Positions 19,765 through 28,822 of a DNA stretch of 64,000 nt are shown in pieces. The stretch covers positions 1 through 64,000 of the forward strand of contig JAFKJB010000012.1 in NCBI GenBank assembly GCA_017306155.1, in the 5' to 3' direction. The DNA is from Nitrosospira multiformis. Lineage in GTDB: Bacteria; Pseudomonadota; Gammaproteobacteria; Burkholderiales; Nitrosomonadaceae. The notes under the pieces are model-generated. The model had not been told where the DNA came from and ran no database searches. It saw only the letters and a program-made list of their open reading frames with translations. Numbering within the stretch: position 1 is the first letter of the stretch; the number at the start of each line of letters is the position of its first letter. Both the position numbers and the translations under genes were made by a program.

Positions 19765-21717
19765 ATGACTGAGATGCAAAATCTATACCTGTTGGTGCCT
19801 CTGGCGCCGCTGGCGGGGGCACTCATAGCCGGCCTGCTTGGACGTGTGATTGGCACTGCAGCAAGCCATCGCGTCACCATTGCCCTTATGTTCGTCTGCG
19901 TGGCAGCGTCGATTGCCGTGTTCCTCGATGTGCTGAAAGGGAACGTATATAACGGCACGGTTTATACCTGGCTGACATCGGGTGGCGTGCGTTTCGAAAT
20001 AGGGTTTCTGATTGATCAGCTTTCCGCGACCATGATGGTCGTGGTGAGTTTCGTATCGCTGATGGTGCATATCTATACCATCGGTTATATGCATGACGAC
20101 CCTGGTTACCAGCGTTTTTTCAGCTATATCTCGCTTTTTACCTTCTCCATGCTGATGCTGGTGATGTCCAATAATTTTCTCCAGCTGTTCTTCGGATGGG
20201 AAGCGGTAGGGCTGGTCTCATATCTCCTGATCGGCTTCTGGTATACGCGTCCGACGGCCATTTACGCGAACCTGAAGGCGTTCATGGTCAATCGCGTCGG
20301 TGACTTCGGTTTTATCCTGGGCATCGGTCTGGTATTGGCGTATTTCGGAACGCTGGATTATGCCGCCGTGTTTGCCCAGGCACCCGGCGCTGCCGCTGAG
20401 ACGATCGAAATCACTTCCGGTTCGCCCTGGGCAGTGCTGACCGTCATCTGCATCCTGCTTTTCGTCGGCGCCATGGGTAAGTCGGCGCAGTTTCCGCTGC
20501 ATGTATGGCTGCCGGATTCGATGGAAGGCCCCACGCCCATTTCAGCGCTGATCCATGCCGCAACCATGGTCACTGCCGGTATTTTCATGGTGGCGCGCAT
20601 GTCGCCCCTGTTCGAACTGACCGAGACCGCGCTCTCCGTGGTGCTGGTGACAGGGGCCATCACGACCCTGTTCATGGCGCTGGTGGCGATCGTCCAGTAC
20701 GACATCAAGCGCGTCGTGGCATACTCGACCCTGTCGCAGCTTGGCTACATGACGATGGCGCTCGGCGCATCCGCTTATCCAGCCGCGATTTTTCACCTCA
20801 TGACGCATGCCTTTTTCAAGGCAGTGCTGTTCCTTGGCGCAGGTTCCGTGATCATTGCCATGCATCATGAACAGGACATGCGCAAGATGGGCGGGCTCAA
20901 GAAGTACATGCCCATTACCTACTGGACCGTGTTCGTCGCAGCGCTCGCCAATGCTGGCGTCATAGGCTTTTCGGGTTTCTTCTCGAAGGATGCGATCATA
21001 GAAGCGGTGCATTTTGCCGATATCCCCGGTGCCGGCTTCGCCTATTTCTGTGCCGTGGCTACTGTCCTGGTAACGGGGTTTTATACCTTTCGCTTGCTGT
21101 TCATGACATTCCATGGGCAGCCGCGCATGGATCATCACACCGAAGAGCATTTGCATGAATCTCCCTGGGTAGTGACCCTGCCCCTGGTTGCCCTCGCCAT
21201 ACCGAGCATTGGCGCAGGCTGGCTGATAGGCCCGATACTGTTTGGCGATTACTTTGCCAATACGATACAGATCGCGCCTCAACACGAAGCAATCGCGAAA
21301 ATGGCAGCGGAGTTTCACGGTATCCCGGGAATGATGAGTCACGCGCTTTCCACTGTGCCTTTCTGGTTAACCGTTGCCAGTATCTTTGCCGCCTGGTATC
21401 TCTATATCGCAAGACCCGATCTGCCCGGAAAAATCAAGCGGGCGGCCGGGCCGTTTGCAACGCTGCTTGAGCGCAAATACTTCATGGACGAACTCTATTC
21501 CTGGCTGTTTGCGGGCGGCGCGCGCTGGCTTGGCCGGGGATTGTGGAAGTTCGGGGATGTCAAGGTAATTGACGGGTTCTTTGTGAATGGCACGGCCGGG
21601 TTAGTAGCCGGAGCCTCCACATTGATGCGCCGCTTCCAGACGGGCTACATCTATCACTACGCGTTCACCATGATCGTTGGCGTGTTTATACTGATGAGCT
21701 TGTGGTTGTTCTGGTAA
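19765..21717 (+). CDS. nuoL: NADH-quinone oxidoreductase subunit L
   Basis: Largest antiporter-like proton-pumping subunit, 650 residues with about 16 helices. It shows the conserved FFGWEAVGLVSYLLIGFW, the functional lysine region GKSAQFPLHVWLPDSMEGPTP, and the C-terminal lateral helix with its final membrane anchor. It starts at ATG 19765, 66 bases after nuoK. Confidence 0.97.
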   Translation: MTEMQNLYLLVPLAPLAGALIAGLLGRVIGTAASHRVTIALMFVCVAASIAVFLDVLKGNVYNGTVYTWLTSGGVRFEIGFLIDQLSATMMVVVSFVSLMVHIYTIGYMHDDPGYQRFFSYISLFTFSMLMLVMSNNFLQLFFGWEAVGLVSYLLIGFWYTRPTAIYANLKAFMVNRVGDFGFILGIGLVLAYFGTLDYAAVFAQAPGAAAETIEITSGSPWAVLTVICILLFVGAMGKSAQFPLHVWLPDSMEGPTPISALIHAATMVTAGIFMVARMSPLFELTETALSVVLVTGAITTLFMALVAIVQYDIKRVVAYSTLSQLGYMTMALGASAYPAAIFHLMTHAFFKAVLFLGAGSVIIAMHHEQDMRKMGGLKKYMPITYWTVFVAALANAGVIGFSGFFSKDAIIEAVHFADIPGAGFAYFCAVATVLVTGFYTFRLLFMTFHGQPRMDHHTEEHLHESPWVVTLPLVALAIPSIGAGWLIGPILFGDYFANTIQIAPQHEAIAKMAAEFHGIPGMMSHALSTVPFWLTVASIFAAWYLYIARPDLPGKIKRAAGPFATLLERKYFMDELYSWLFAGGARWLGRGLWKFGDVKVIDGFFVNGTAGLVAGASTLMRRFQTGYIYHYAFTMIVGVFILMSLWLFW

Positions 21718-21800
21718 TGGGACAACGAAAAATACAATAAAAATGTTAGTTGTGGGACATCCCGCATCCGCTGCACGCTAATGAAAAAAATGGAATAGAC

Positions 21801-23288
21801 ATGTTGTTTGGTTTCCCCCTGTTAAGTCTGGTTATCTGGCTGCCTATTCTTGCCGGTGTTGCTGTACTCGCTACCGGTGGCGATCGTAATGCCCCCCTGG
21901 CGCGCATGATCGCACTCGTCGGATCGGTTGCGGGTTTTCTGGTGGCGATTCCGCTTTATACCAGCTTCGATCCGTTGTCGAGCGGCATGCAGTTCGTCGA
22001 GAACCATGTGTGGATCGAACGCTTCAACGTTCATTATCATCTCGGGGTGGATGGAATCGCCATGCCCCTGATACTGCTGAATGCTTTTACCACCCCCCTG
22101 GTAGTGATCGCGGGATGGGAAGTGATTACCAGGCGCGTATCGCAGTACATGGGCGCCTTTCTCATCATGTCCGGCATCGTCAACGGTGTTTTTTCATCGC
22201 TGGATGCAATTCTCTTCTATGTCTTCTGGGAATCTTCGCTCATTCCGATGTTTCTCATCATTGGCGTCTGGGGCGGGCCCAACCGGGTTTATGCGGCAAT
22301 CAAGTTTTTCCTTTATACGCTGCTCGGTTCACTGCTGATGCTGGTGGCATTCATCTATCTTTACCAGGTTTCCGAAGGCAGCTTCTCGATACTTGAATAT
22401 CATAGACTGCCTTTGTCGATGGCATCGCAGATCCTGATATTCATCGCCTTCCTGCTGGCTTTCGCAGTCAAGGTTCCCATGTGGCCCGTCCATACGTGGC
22501 TGCCTGACGCGCACGTGGAAGCGCCGACCGGGGGTTCGGTGGTGCTTGCCGCCATCCTGCTGAAAATGGGAGGCTATGGATTCCTGCGGTTTTCGCTGCC
22601 GATCCTGCCGGACGCGAGCCACCAGCTCGCGGGCATGATGATCGCTTTGTCGCTGATCGCGGTCGTCTATATCGGCCTGGTTGCGCTGGTGCAGGCGGAC
22701 ATGAAAAAGCTGATTGCCTACTCGTCGGTGGCGCATATGGGTTTCGTCACCCTCGGTTTTTTCCTGTTCAATAATCACGGTCTCGAAGGCGCCATGGTCC
22801 AGATGATTTCACATGGCTTTATTTCGGCTGCAATGTTTCTTTGCATCGGCGTCATGTATGACAGGCTGCATTCCCGCCAGATTGCGGACTATGGAGGGGT
22901 GGCGAACCGCATGCCTGTCTTTGCCGCTTTTTTCATGCTGTTTGCCATGGCCAACTCCGGATTGCCCGGCACCAGCGGTTTCGTCGGCGAATTCATGGTC
23001 ATCATGGCCTCGATGAAAGTGAATTTCTGGTATGCGTTTCTGGTGGCCACGACACTCATCACAGGCGCCGCTTATACCCTCTGGATGTATAAGCGCGTGA
23101 TATTCGGCGCCGTTGTGCACCCTGCAGTGGAGGAAATGAAAGATATCGGCGCGCGCGAAATTCTTGTATTGGCCGTGCTCGCGGCGGCGGTATTGGGCAT
23201 GGGGGTGTATCCGCTTCCCTTGACGGAAGTCATGCATACCACCGTTGATGATTTACTTGCGCATGTTGCTCGCAGCAAATTGCAGTGA
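21801..23288 (+). CDS. nuoM: NADH-quinone oxidoreductase subunit M
   Basis: Second antiporter-like proton-pumping subunit, 495 residues and about 14 helices. The conserved FYVFWESSLIPMFLIIGVWG (key glutamate) and AVKVPMWPVHTWLPDAHVEAPTGGSV (key lysine) are intact. ATG 21801 begins MLFGFPLLSLVIWLP, as expected. The frame is open for 17 codons before, without support. Confidence 0.97.
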   Translation: MLFGFPLLSLVIWLPILAGVAVLATGGDRNAPLARMIALVGSVAGFLVAIPLYTSFDPLSSGMQFVENHVWIERFNVHYHLGVDGIAMPLILLNAFTTPLVVIAGWEVITRRVSQYMGAFLIMSGIVNGVFSSLDAILFYVFWESSLIPMFLIIGVWGGPNRVYAAIKFFLYTLLGSLLMLVAFIYLYQVSEGSFSILEYHRLPLSMASQILIFIAFLLAFAVKVPMWPVHTWLPDAHVEAPTGGSVVLAAILLKMGGYGFLRFSLPILPDASHQLAGMMIALSLIAVVYIGLVALVQADMKKLIAYSSVAHMGFVTLGFFLFNNHGLEGAMVQMISHGFISAAMFLCIGVMYDRLHSRQIADYGGVANRMPVFAAFFMLFAMANSGLPGTSGFVGEFMVIMASMKVNFWYAFLVATTLITGAAYTLWMYKRVIFGAVVHPAVEEMKDIGAREILVLAVLAAAVLGMGVYPLPLTEVMHTTVDDLLAHVARSKLQ

Positions 23289-23332
23289 ATTGCAGTGAGC
23301 GAAGCGCGCCCCGACTCGGCTGAGGATGATAA

Positions 23333-24778
23333 ATGAATTTTATGCTGCCTGATTTCGCGCCGGCCTATCCGGAAATATTCCTTCTGGTGATGGTGTGCGG
23401 AGTATTAATGGCTGATCTTGCATGGGGCGACAAGAAGCCCGGCATTGCCTATCTTTTGACCCAGCTGACGCTGTTCGGCTGCATGCTGATCACCTTCGGT
23501 ACTTCGGGACCTGACGCCGCCCATACGTTTTCCGACATGTTTGTCGATGACACGCTGGCCGATATTCTCAAGATGCTGGTTTATGTCACCGTATCCGTAG
23601 TGCTGGTTTATTCCCGTCCCTATATTTCGGATCGGGGAATACTCAGCGGAGAATTCTTCAGCCTCGCGTTGTTTGCGACCCTCGGAATGATGGTCATGAT
23701 TTCCGCCAGCCACTTCATGACACTCTATCTGGGGTTGGAACTCCTTTCCTTGTCTCTTTATGCGATGGTTGCATTGAGGCGCGAATCGCCTGGGGCAACC
23801 GAGGCGGCAATCAAGTTTTTTGTATTGGGTGCCCTGGCGTCCGGCTTTCTGCTGTATGGCATGTCAATGATTTATGGTGCCACCGGCTCGCTCCATATCG
23901 CCGGTGTGTCGGAAGTGATCGAAGGTGGAGTAATCAGCCAGGGGGTGCTGGTTGTCGGTCTGGTTTTCATTGTGGCCGGCATCAGTTTCAAGCTGAGCGC
24001 GGCACCTTTCCATATGTGGGCGCCCGATGTTTATGAAGGGGCCTCTTCAGCAGTGGTGCTGTTTGTCGGTTCGGCGCCAAAACTCGCGGCATTCGGTTTT
24101 GTCATGCGCCTGCTGGTGGAAGGTCTGGGGGCGATGTCCGGCGACTGGCAGGGCATGCTGATCCTGCTTGCCATCACGTCAATGGTGATCGGCAACATTG
24201 CCGCTATCGCCCAGAGCAACATCAAGCGCATGCTGGCCTATTCCACCATCTCGCACATGGGGTTCATGCTGCTTGGCATTATCGGCGCGAATGAAAACGG
24301 CTACAGCGCCGCCATGTTTTACGTCGTGGTCTACGTACTCATGACAATGGGTACCTTCGGCATTATCATGCTGCTCTCACGCGCGGGCTTTGAAGCGGAT
24401 AGACTGGATGATTACAAAGGGCTCAACCGGCGCAGCCCGTGGTATGCCTTTATCATGCTGCTGCTGATGTTCTCCATGGCCGGCATCCCGCCCACCGTGG
24501 GCATTTATGCCAAGCTGTCAGTGCTTCAGGCCGTGTTGAACGCAGGATACACATGGCTCGCGGTGTTGGCTGTGCTCCTTTCGCTGATCGGGGTATTTTA
24601 TTACCTGCGTATCGTCAAGCTCATGTATTTCGACGAGCCTGAAACCGATGCGGCCATCGCGCCGAAAGGCGACGTCAAGGTATTGCTGAGCGCCAACGGG
24701 CTCGCAATACTTGCATTCGGTATATTCCCCCAATCACTTATCGCCCTCTGCTCTTACGCGATACAACACTCGACTTAG
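23333..24778 (+). CDS. nuoN: NADH-quinone oxidoreductase subunit N
   Basis: Third antiporter-like subunit and last gene of the operon, 481 residues. [15 protein letters not shown] (glutamate) and the lysine in [19 protein letters not shown] are present. ATG 23333 is used; a second in-frame ATG lies three codons on. The stop is followed within four bases by the first copy of a 27-bp repeat. Confidence 0.97.
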   Translation: MNFMLPDFAPAYPEIFLLVMVCGVLMADLAWGDKKPGIAYLLTQLTLFGCMLITFGTSGPDAAHTFSDMFVDDTLADILKMLVYVTVSVVLVYSRPYISDRGILSGEFFSLALFATLGMMVMISASHFMTLYLGLELLSLSLYAMVALRRESPGATEAAIKFFVLGALASGFLLYGMSMIYGATGSLHIAGVSEVIEGGVISQGVLVVGLVFIVAGISFKLSAAPFHMWAPDVYEGASSAVVLFVGSAPKLAAFGFVMRLLVEGLGAMSGDWQGMLILLAITSMVIGNIAAIAQSNIKRMLAYSTISHMGFMLLGIIGANENGYSAAMFYVVVYVLMTMGTFGIIMLLSRAGFEADRLDDYKGLNRRSPWYAFIMLLLMFSMAGIPPTVGIYAKLSVLQAVLNAGYTWLAVLAVLLSLIGVFYYLRIVKLMYFDEPETDAAIAPKGDVKVLLSANGLAILAFGIFPQSLIALCSYAIQHST

Positions 24779-25078
24779 CCTGCGAAGGGCGGAGCAGTTT
24801 CTTCCGAAGGAAGATGCGACCCCGAAGCAGGCTGACGGCGCCTTAAGGCGGTGGCTAACGCGCTTCAGCTACAAAGTTTCGCAAGCTTTTTGAAGACGCT
24901 TTAAGGGCGCCGCACGAAGGGCGGAGCAGTTTCTTCCGAAGATGGGATTGGTGGAGGTCGGATGGGTGTCTAAAGTTCATTAAGACGTGACTTCTGGAGA
25001 AGAAAATCAACTCATACTGCATTTCGTGCATGGGATTAGGCATTACTTTACGTTAGCTCACCTTAAAAGAGTTTGAGC
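24779..25078. other. Intergenic region after nuoN
   Basis: A 300-base stretch without a gene. Its left half is the 27-bp repeat element. The right half (24942-25078) is AT-richer and should hold the promoter of the orphan gene at 25079, but I see no firm -35/-10 pair. Confidence 0.6.
24783..24941. repeat. 27-bp direct repeats flanking a palindromic block
   Basis: A 27-base word (cgaagggcggagcag plus tttcttccgaag) occurs exactly at 24783-24809 and 24915-24941, 132 bases apart. Between them lies an inverted pair, ggcgccttaa (from 24837) and ttaagggcgcc (24901-24911), with another small palindrome gccttaaggc. The arrangement resembles a small non-autonomous element or the scar of an insertion and may also end the nuo transcript. 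Confidence 0.75.
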
Positions 25079-25855
25079 ATGCGCATTTGGCTATCTCCGG
25101 TAGTGTTCGACTGGGAGCCCTACCCTGGAGCAACAATCCCAAACGATTCCCATAGGGTACGCCGTCCCCACGCAATTCTTGCTCATGTCGAGGAGGTACT
25201 TTCCAAGAACGAATCTGAATTCTCGATTGCTGACTCAATTCTTGGGTTGAAGCGCGCAATCAATAGTCGATTGCGGCACCTAGACGAGATATATGGGTTT
25301 CGAGAACTGTTCCCAAAGCAGGTTGGTTCCCTTGAAAGACTCGAACAGGTAGGACTTGCTCGGCCGTTCCTAATCAAGCAGCTGTTTGAACTTAGAAATG
25401 ACATTGAGCATGAGGATGTTTCGCCGCCCTGTATTGAGCGCGCGCGCGAGCTTATAGATACTGTATGGTACTTTCTGCGCGCCACTGACGCAGCCTGCAA
25501 ATCAATCCCGTGCGAGCTTAATCTTCGGTCATTGGAAGAAGGTTCGTACAGCAATCCGGTGTTCTGGCTTAATGTCGAAATTTTACGTGATCACTGCCAA
25601 CGACGATTCAGAATCAGTGGGTGGCTCTCATCTGAGTTCATATCGGAAATCGAGCAACCCGGATTCCTGTTGCTCGAACTCAGCATTATTCGATCTAAAT
25701 CTTCTGAGCCGACTGACCCAGTAGATCCAACATCAATGAGGGCTTATTCGCATAACGCGGCGCGTGGGGACGATGAGCGCTGGATCCAAGCTCAAGTTGA
25801 TATCCCGCATGATCTCCAAAGGCAAATATGGCGCTTAGCGTTCGAGACTCTGTAG
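25079..25855 (+). CDS. Orphan protein with a HEPN-like R-x4-H motif
   Basis: A 258-residue protein I do not recognise as a named family. It is probably cytoplasmic: no signal peptide and no membrane helix. The region FLIKQLFELRNDIEHED (Arg106 to His111) has the arginine-x4-histidine pattern and helical setting of HEPN domains, which include RNases of toxin-antitoxin and defence systems. That link is inference from a short motif. The DNA is visibly more AT-rich than its surroundings (26 G/C in 25201-25260) and uses codons such as cga, ata and aga, so it looks acquired. It stands alone between a repeat element and a convergent ychJ-like gene. ATG 25079 is chosen; a TTG lies two codons earlier. 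Confidence 0.75.
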   Translation: MRIWLSPVVFDWEPYPGATIPNDSHRVRRPHAILAHVEEVLSKNESEFSIADSILGLKRAINSRLRHLDEIYGFRELFPKQVGSLERLEQVGLARPFLIKQLFELRNDIEHEDVSPPCIERARELIDTVWYFLRATDAACKSIPCELNLRSLEEGSYSNPVFWLNVEILRDHCQRRFRISGWLSSEFISEIEQPGFLLLELSIIRSKSSEPTDPVDPTSMRAYSHNAARGDDERWIQAQVDIPHDLQRQIWRLAFETL

Positions 25856-25920
25856 CGTCCAGATATCCGTCGGGGAGATAACGGCTCAGTGTTCCAGGTA
25901 CGCGATATCATTTTTCAGCC

Positions 25921-26385
25921 TCAAGATCTTATAATATCGCCATCCACATAGAACCATTGCCCGCCCTCACGCACAAAGCGGCTGACTTCATGCAAACGGT
26001 GCGCGCGGCCATCCACCTTGTAACGTGCCACGAATTCCACCACGGCATGATCCGGCTCTGGTTGTTCATGGAGTTTCACTTCCAGTCTCAGCCATTTTCC
26101 AGGCTGTTTACTTTCCAATCCAAGTGATGCTGGGCGCGTGTTTTGACTCCAGGTTGCCAGCAGGTATTCTTCTCGACCGAGGGCGTATGCAGTATAGCGT
26201 GAACGCATCAATGCTTCCGCCGTGGGAGCCGTTTCGCCGTCATCCAGGTAGCGGCCGCAGCAGTCAGCATACTTTCTTCCGCTATTCGTGGAAGGACGAG
26301 CCTGCCGAGTTCCCGCTGGTCTCGCTGTTATCTCCGTGTAACCGCATGGGCAGGACATCGTTTTTGTGTAATATGGATTTGTCAT
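25921..26385 (-). CDS. YchJ/UPF0225-family SEC-C protein
   Basis: A 154-residue protein of the YchJ type, function unknown. The core matches the family: LMRSRYTAYALGREEYLLATW, WLRLEV, VVEFVARYKVDGRAHRLHEVSRF and QWFYVDGD. The zinc-binding SEC-C motif normally reads CPCG, a few residues, then DCCG. Here CPCG and YADCCGRY are separated by about 23 residues containing TARPAGTRQARPSTNSG, which looks like an insertion. The C-terminal second SEC-C motif of E. coli YchJ is absent. Confidence 0.85.
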   Translation of the reverse strand: MTNPYYTKTMSCPCGYTEITARPAGTRQARPSTNSGRKYADCCGRYLDDGETAPTAEALMRSRYTAYALGREEYLLATWSQNTRPASLGLESKQPGKWLRLEVKLHEQPEPDHAVVEFVARYKVDGRAHRLHEVSRFVREGGQWFYVDGDIIRS

Positions 26386-26477
26386 AAAGACCTAAAATGG
26401 AAACTTCAATTTTCCATAATCACAATCGGGTGCATCTGGAACAATAAACATGTGAACAAAATCACATCCCTGTTCCG

Positions 26478-27476
26478 TCATAGCGGCGGTTCATCCATGA
26501 GAGCGATCTGTTCCCGCAATTCGAGAATGCGATCTTGCCAGTAGCGCTGGGTATTGAACCAGGGAAACGCTTGCCTGAAGGCAGGATCGTTCCACCGCTG
26601 CGCAAGCCATGCCGCGTAGTGGATCAAGCGCAGAGTGCGTAACGCCTCGATCAGATGCAACTGCCTTTCGTCGAAATCGAAGAAATTCTCATATCCGGCC
26701 AGCACGCTGTCCAACTGCTTCCTTATGTCGGCCCGTTCGCCGGATAACAGCATCCACAAGTCCTGTACTGCTGGTCCCATGCGGCTGTCGTCAAAATCGA
26801 CGAAATGCGGACCATCGTCAGTCCACAAAACATTGCCTGCATGGCAGTCGCCGTGCAGGCGCAGCCTGTGCGTTTCACCTGCACGTGCAAAACAGTGCCG
26901 CGCGCCCTCCAGCGCCTGATCCACGACACTGCGATAAGCAGCCTCAAGATCAGGTGGAACGAATCCATGACCCAGCAGATAGTCGCGTGGCTGTTCGCCG
27001 AAGCTGGCGATATTCAGTTCCGGGCGTTCATGAAAGGGGTTGAGGGCACCGACAGCATGGATGCGCGCAAGGAAGCGACCCATCCATTCCAGCGTGTATG
27101 GATCTTCCAGTTCCGGCGCGCGGCCGCCGTGCCTTGGAAAAACAGCGAAACGAAATCCCTCAAAATAATGCAGCGATGCTCCCTGCAGCACCAGCGGGGG
27201 GACGACAGGAATTTCGTGGTGGGCCAGTTCCTGCACGAATGCGTGTTCCTCGAGAATGGCGTTGTTCGTCCAGCGTTCCGGGCGGTAGAATTTTGCTATG
27301 AGTGGCGCACCATTTTCGAGGCCGATCTGGTAGACGCGGTTCTCGTAGCTGTTGAGTGCCAGCAGCCGCCCGTCGCTGCGGAAACCCAGGCTTTCCAGAG
27401 CGTCCAGCACGCGTTCAGGAGAGAGCGCGGAAAAATCAATTGAAGTCGAATTATCCGCTGTTCCCACACCGGTCAC
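26478..27476 (-). CDS. srkA: SrkA/RdoA-type stress response protein kinase
   Basis: Cytoplasmic Ser/Thr kinase of the YihE (SrkA) family with an aminoglycoside-phosphotransferase fold, 332 residues. The catalytic loop LHGDCHAGNVLW and the metal-binding HFVDFDDSRMGP are intact, as is the N-terminal nucleotide site around NSYENRVYQIGLE. It starts at GTG 27476. It lies alone; the next gene on the same strand ends 58 bases upstream of it. In E. coli this kinase protects against stress-induced death (family knowledge). Confidence 0.92.
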   Translation of the reverse strand: MTGVGTADNSTSIDFSALSPERVLDALESLGFRSDGRLLALNSYENRVYQIGLENGAPLIAKFYRPERWTNNAILEEHAFVQELAHHEIPVVPPLVLQGASLHYFEGFRFAVFPRHGGRAPELEDPYTLEWMGRFLARIHAVGALNPFHERPELNIASFGEQPRDYLLGHGFVPPDLEAAYRSVVDQALEGARHCFARAGETHRLRLHGDCHAGNVLWTDDGPHFVDFDDSRMGPAVQDLWMLLSGERADIRKQLDSVLAGYENFFDFDERQLHLIEALRTLRLIHYAAWLAQRWNDPAFRQAFPWFNTQRYWQDRILELREQIALMDEPPL

Positions 27477-27534
27477 TCAAATGAAGGCTGCTCCCGAATT
27501 GCTGGTTACGCTCATTTTGCATTGCTAAGTCTGC

Positions 27535-28650
27535 TCAAGGTTTCCTATAACTGATCCGATAAATTACCCCGGCAAAATCATCCGACACGAGCAGTGCCCC
27601 GTCCGGCATCACCAGCACATCCACGGGTCTTCCCCAATTTTTTTCATTTTCCAGCCAGCCTTCGGCAAACACTTCCTGTTTCACCACCTTGTTGTCCTTT
27701 ATCTTTGCGAGCTCGATGCGGTAGCCGATTTTATTGCGCCGGTTCCATGAGCCGTGTTCGGCTATAAAGACGCTGTTGCGATATTGGGGAGGAAACAGGG
27801 TCCCTGTATAGAAGCGCATCCCCAGGGCGGCTCCGTGCGGGGGAAGTTTTGCGGCGGGTGAAACCAGTTTGCGGCAATCCCGCTTTGCACCGTACTTGGG
27901 ATCAAGGATGTCGTCGGAATGGCAGTAGGGGTAGCCGAAATGCAGTCCCTTTTTTGGCGCGCGGTTGAGCTCGTCCGGCGGCAAGTTGTCGCCCATCCAG
28001 TCCCGGCCGTTATCGGTAAACCACAATTCCTTCGTTTCGGGATGCCAGTCGAATCCTACCGAGTTTCGTACCCCGTACGCGAAGACCTCATAGTTCGAGC
28101 CATCGGGATTGATGCGGGAAATCAGTGAAAACTTGTCCGGCTCCGTTTCGCAGATATTGCAGGGGGCACCCACCGCGACATACAGAAGACCATCCGGCCC
28201 AAAACCTATATATCTGCCCCCATGGTGTTTCTCGCTGGGAAATCGTTCGGTGACAACATACGGTTTTCCGGGTTGATCGAGTTTTTCCTCAATATCGTCA
28301 AAACGCAGGATGCGATCGACGGATGAAGCATATAACGCACCCTCGTGAAAGGCGACCCCTATGGGAAGATTAAGCCCTCTGGCAATGGTTTTTACTTCAC
28401 GTTCCCCTCCTTTGTCCCGGATGGCGTAGATATTGCCCTCATTCATCGAGCCTGCGAACACCGTGCCGTTTTTCCCCAGCGCCAGTCCGCGCGCGTTCGG
28501 TACTTCGGCCCACACTTCGATCGAAAATCCGGCAGGTAATTTGATCTTGTCCAGAGGCAGCTTGCCGGTTTTACTATCCGCCATCGCAGGCAAGCCATAA
28601 CAGAACAGGTAAGCGGCCATGAAACGTATGAGAATTTTTGTAATGTGCAT
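27535..28650 (-). CDS. Periplasmic sorbosone dehydrogenase-like beta-propeller protein
   Basis: A 371-residue protein with a signal peptide (cut near PAMA-DS) and the glucose/sorbosone dehydrogenase (GSDH) propeller. Typical stretches are [68 protein letters not shown] and [11 protein letters not shown]. Relatives use PQQ to oxidize sugars, but the substrate here is unknown. There is no CXXCH, so no heme domain is fused. It is divergent from htpG with a 172-base shared region. Confidence 0.9.
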   Translation of the reverse strand: MHITKILIRFMAAYLFCYGLPAMADSKTGKLPLDKIKLPAGFSIEVWAEVPNARGLALGKNGTVFAGSMNEGNIYAIRDKGGEREVKTIARGLNLPIGVAFHEGALYASSVDRILRFDDIEEKLDQPGKPYVVTERFPSEKHHGGRYIGFGPDGLLYVAVGAPCNICETEPDKFSLISRINPDGSNYEVFAYGVRNSVGFDWHPETKELWFTDNGRDWMGDNLPPDELNRAPKKGLHFGYPYCHSDDILDPKYGAKRDCRKLVSPAAKLPPHGAALGMRFYTGTLFPPQYRNSVFIAEHGSWNRRNKIGYRIELAKIKDNKVVKQEVFAEGWLENEKNWGRPVDVLVMPDGALLVSDDFAGVIYRISYRKP

Positions 28651-28764
28651 GGTCAGACTCCGGTTTAACGATATTCAGAAATCAAATCGAGCATGTGCGG
28701 CAAATGAAGGAGCAGGCAGAGACAGAGAAATGGTGCGGAAAATTATCGGTATGAAGCTTTTCAG

Positions 28765-28792
28765 CTTGAAAATCCCGGATTTGCCCTTATTT
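28765..28792 (+). promoter_or_regulatory. Sigma-32-like heat-shock promoter of htpG
   Basis: CTTGAAA (28765-28771) is a perfect sigma-32 -35 element. After about 13 bases comes CCCTTATTT (28784-28792), close to the CCCCATnT -10 pattern. It lies about 30 bases before the htpG ribosome site. Confidence 0.75.
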
Positions 28793-28822
28793 ACTTTATT
28801 GCATTTTTTTTGGAGGAAAACA

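Noticed and set aside
24783-24941. 27-bp repeats considered as phage attachment sites
   Set aside because: No integrase or phage gene lies between or beside them, and the enclosed block is only about 105 bases.
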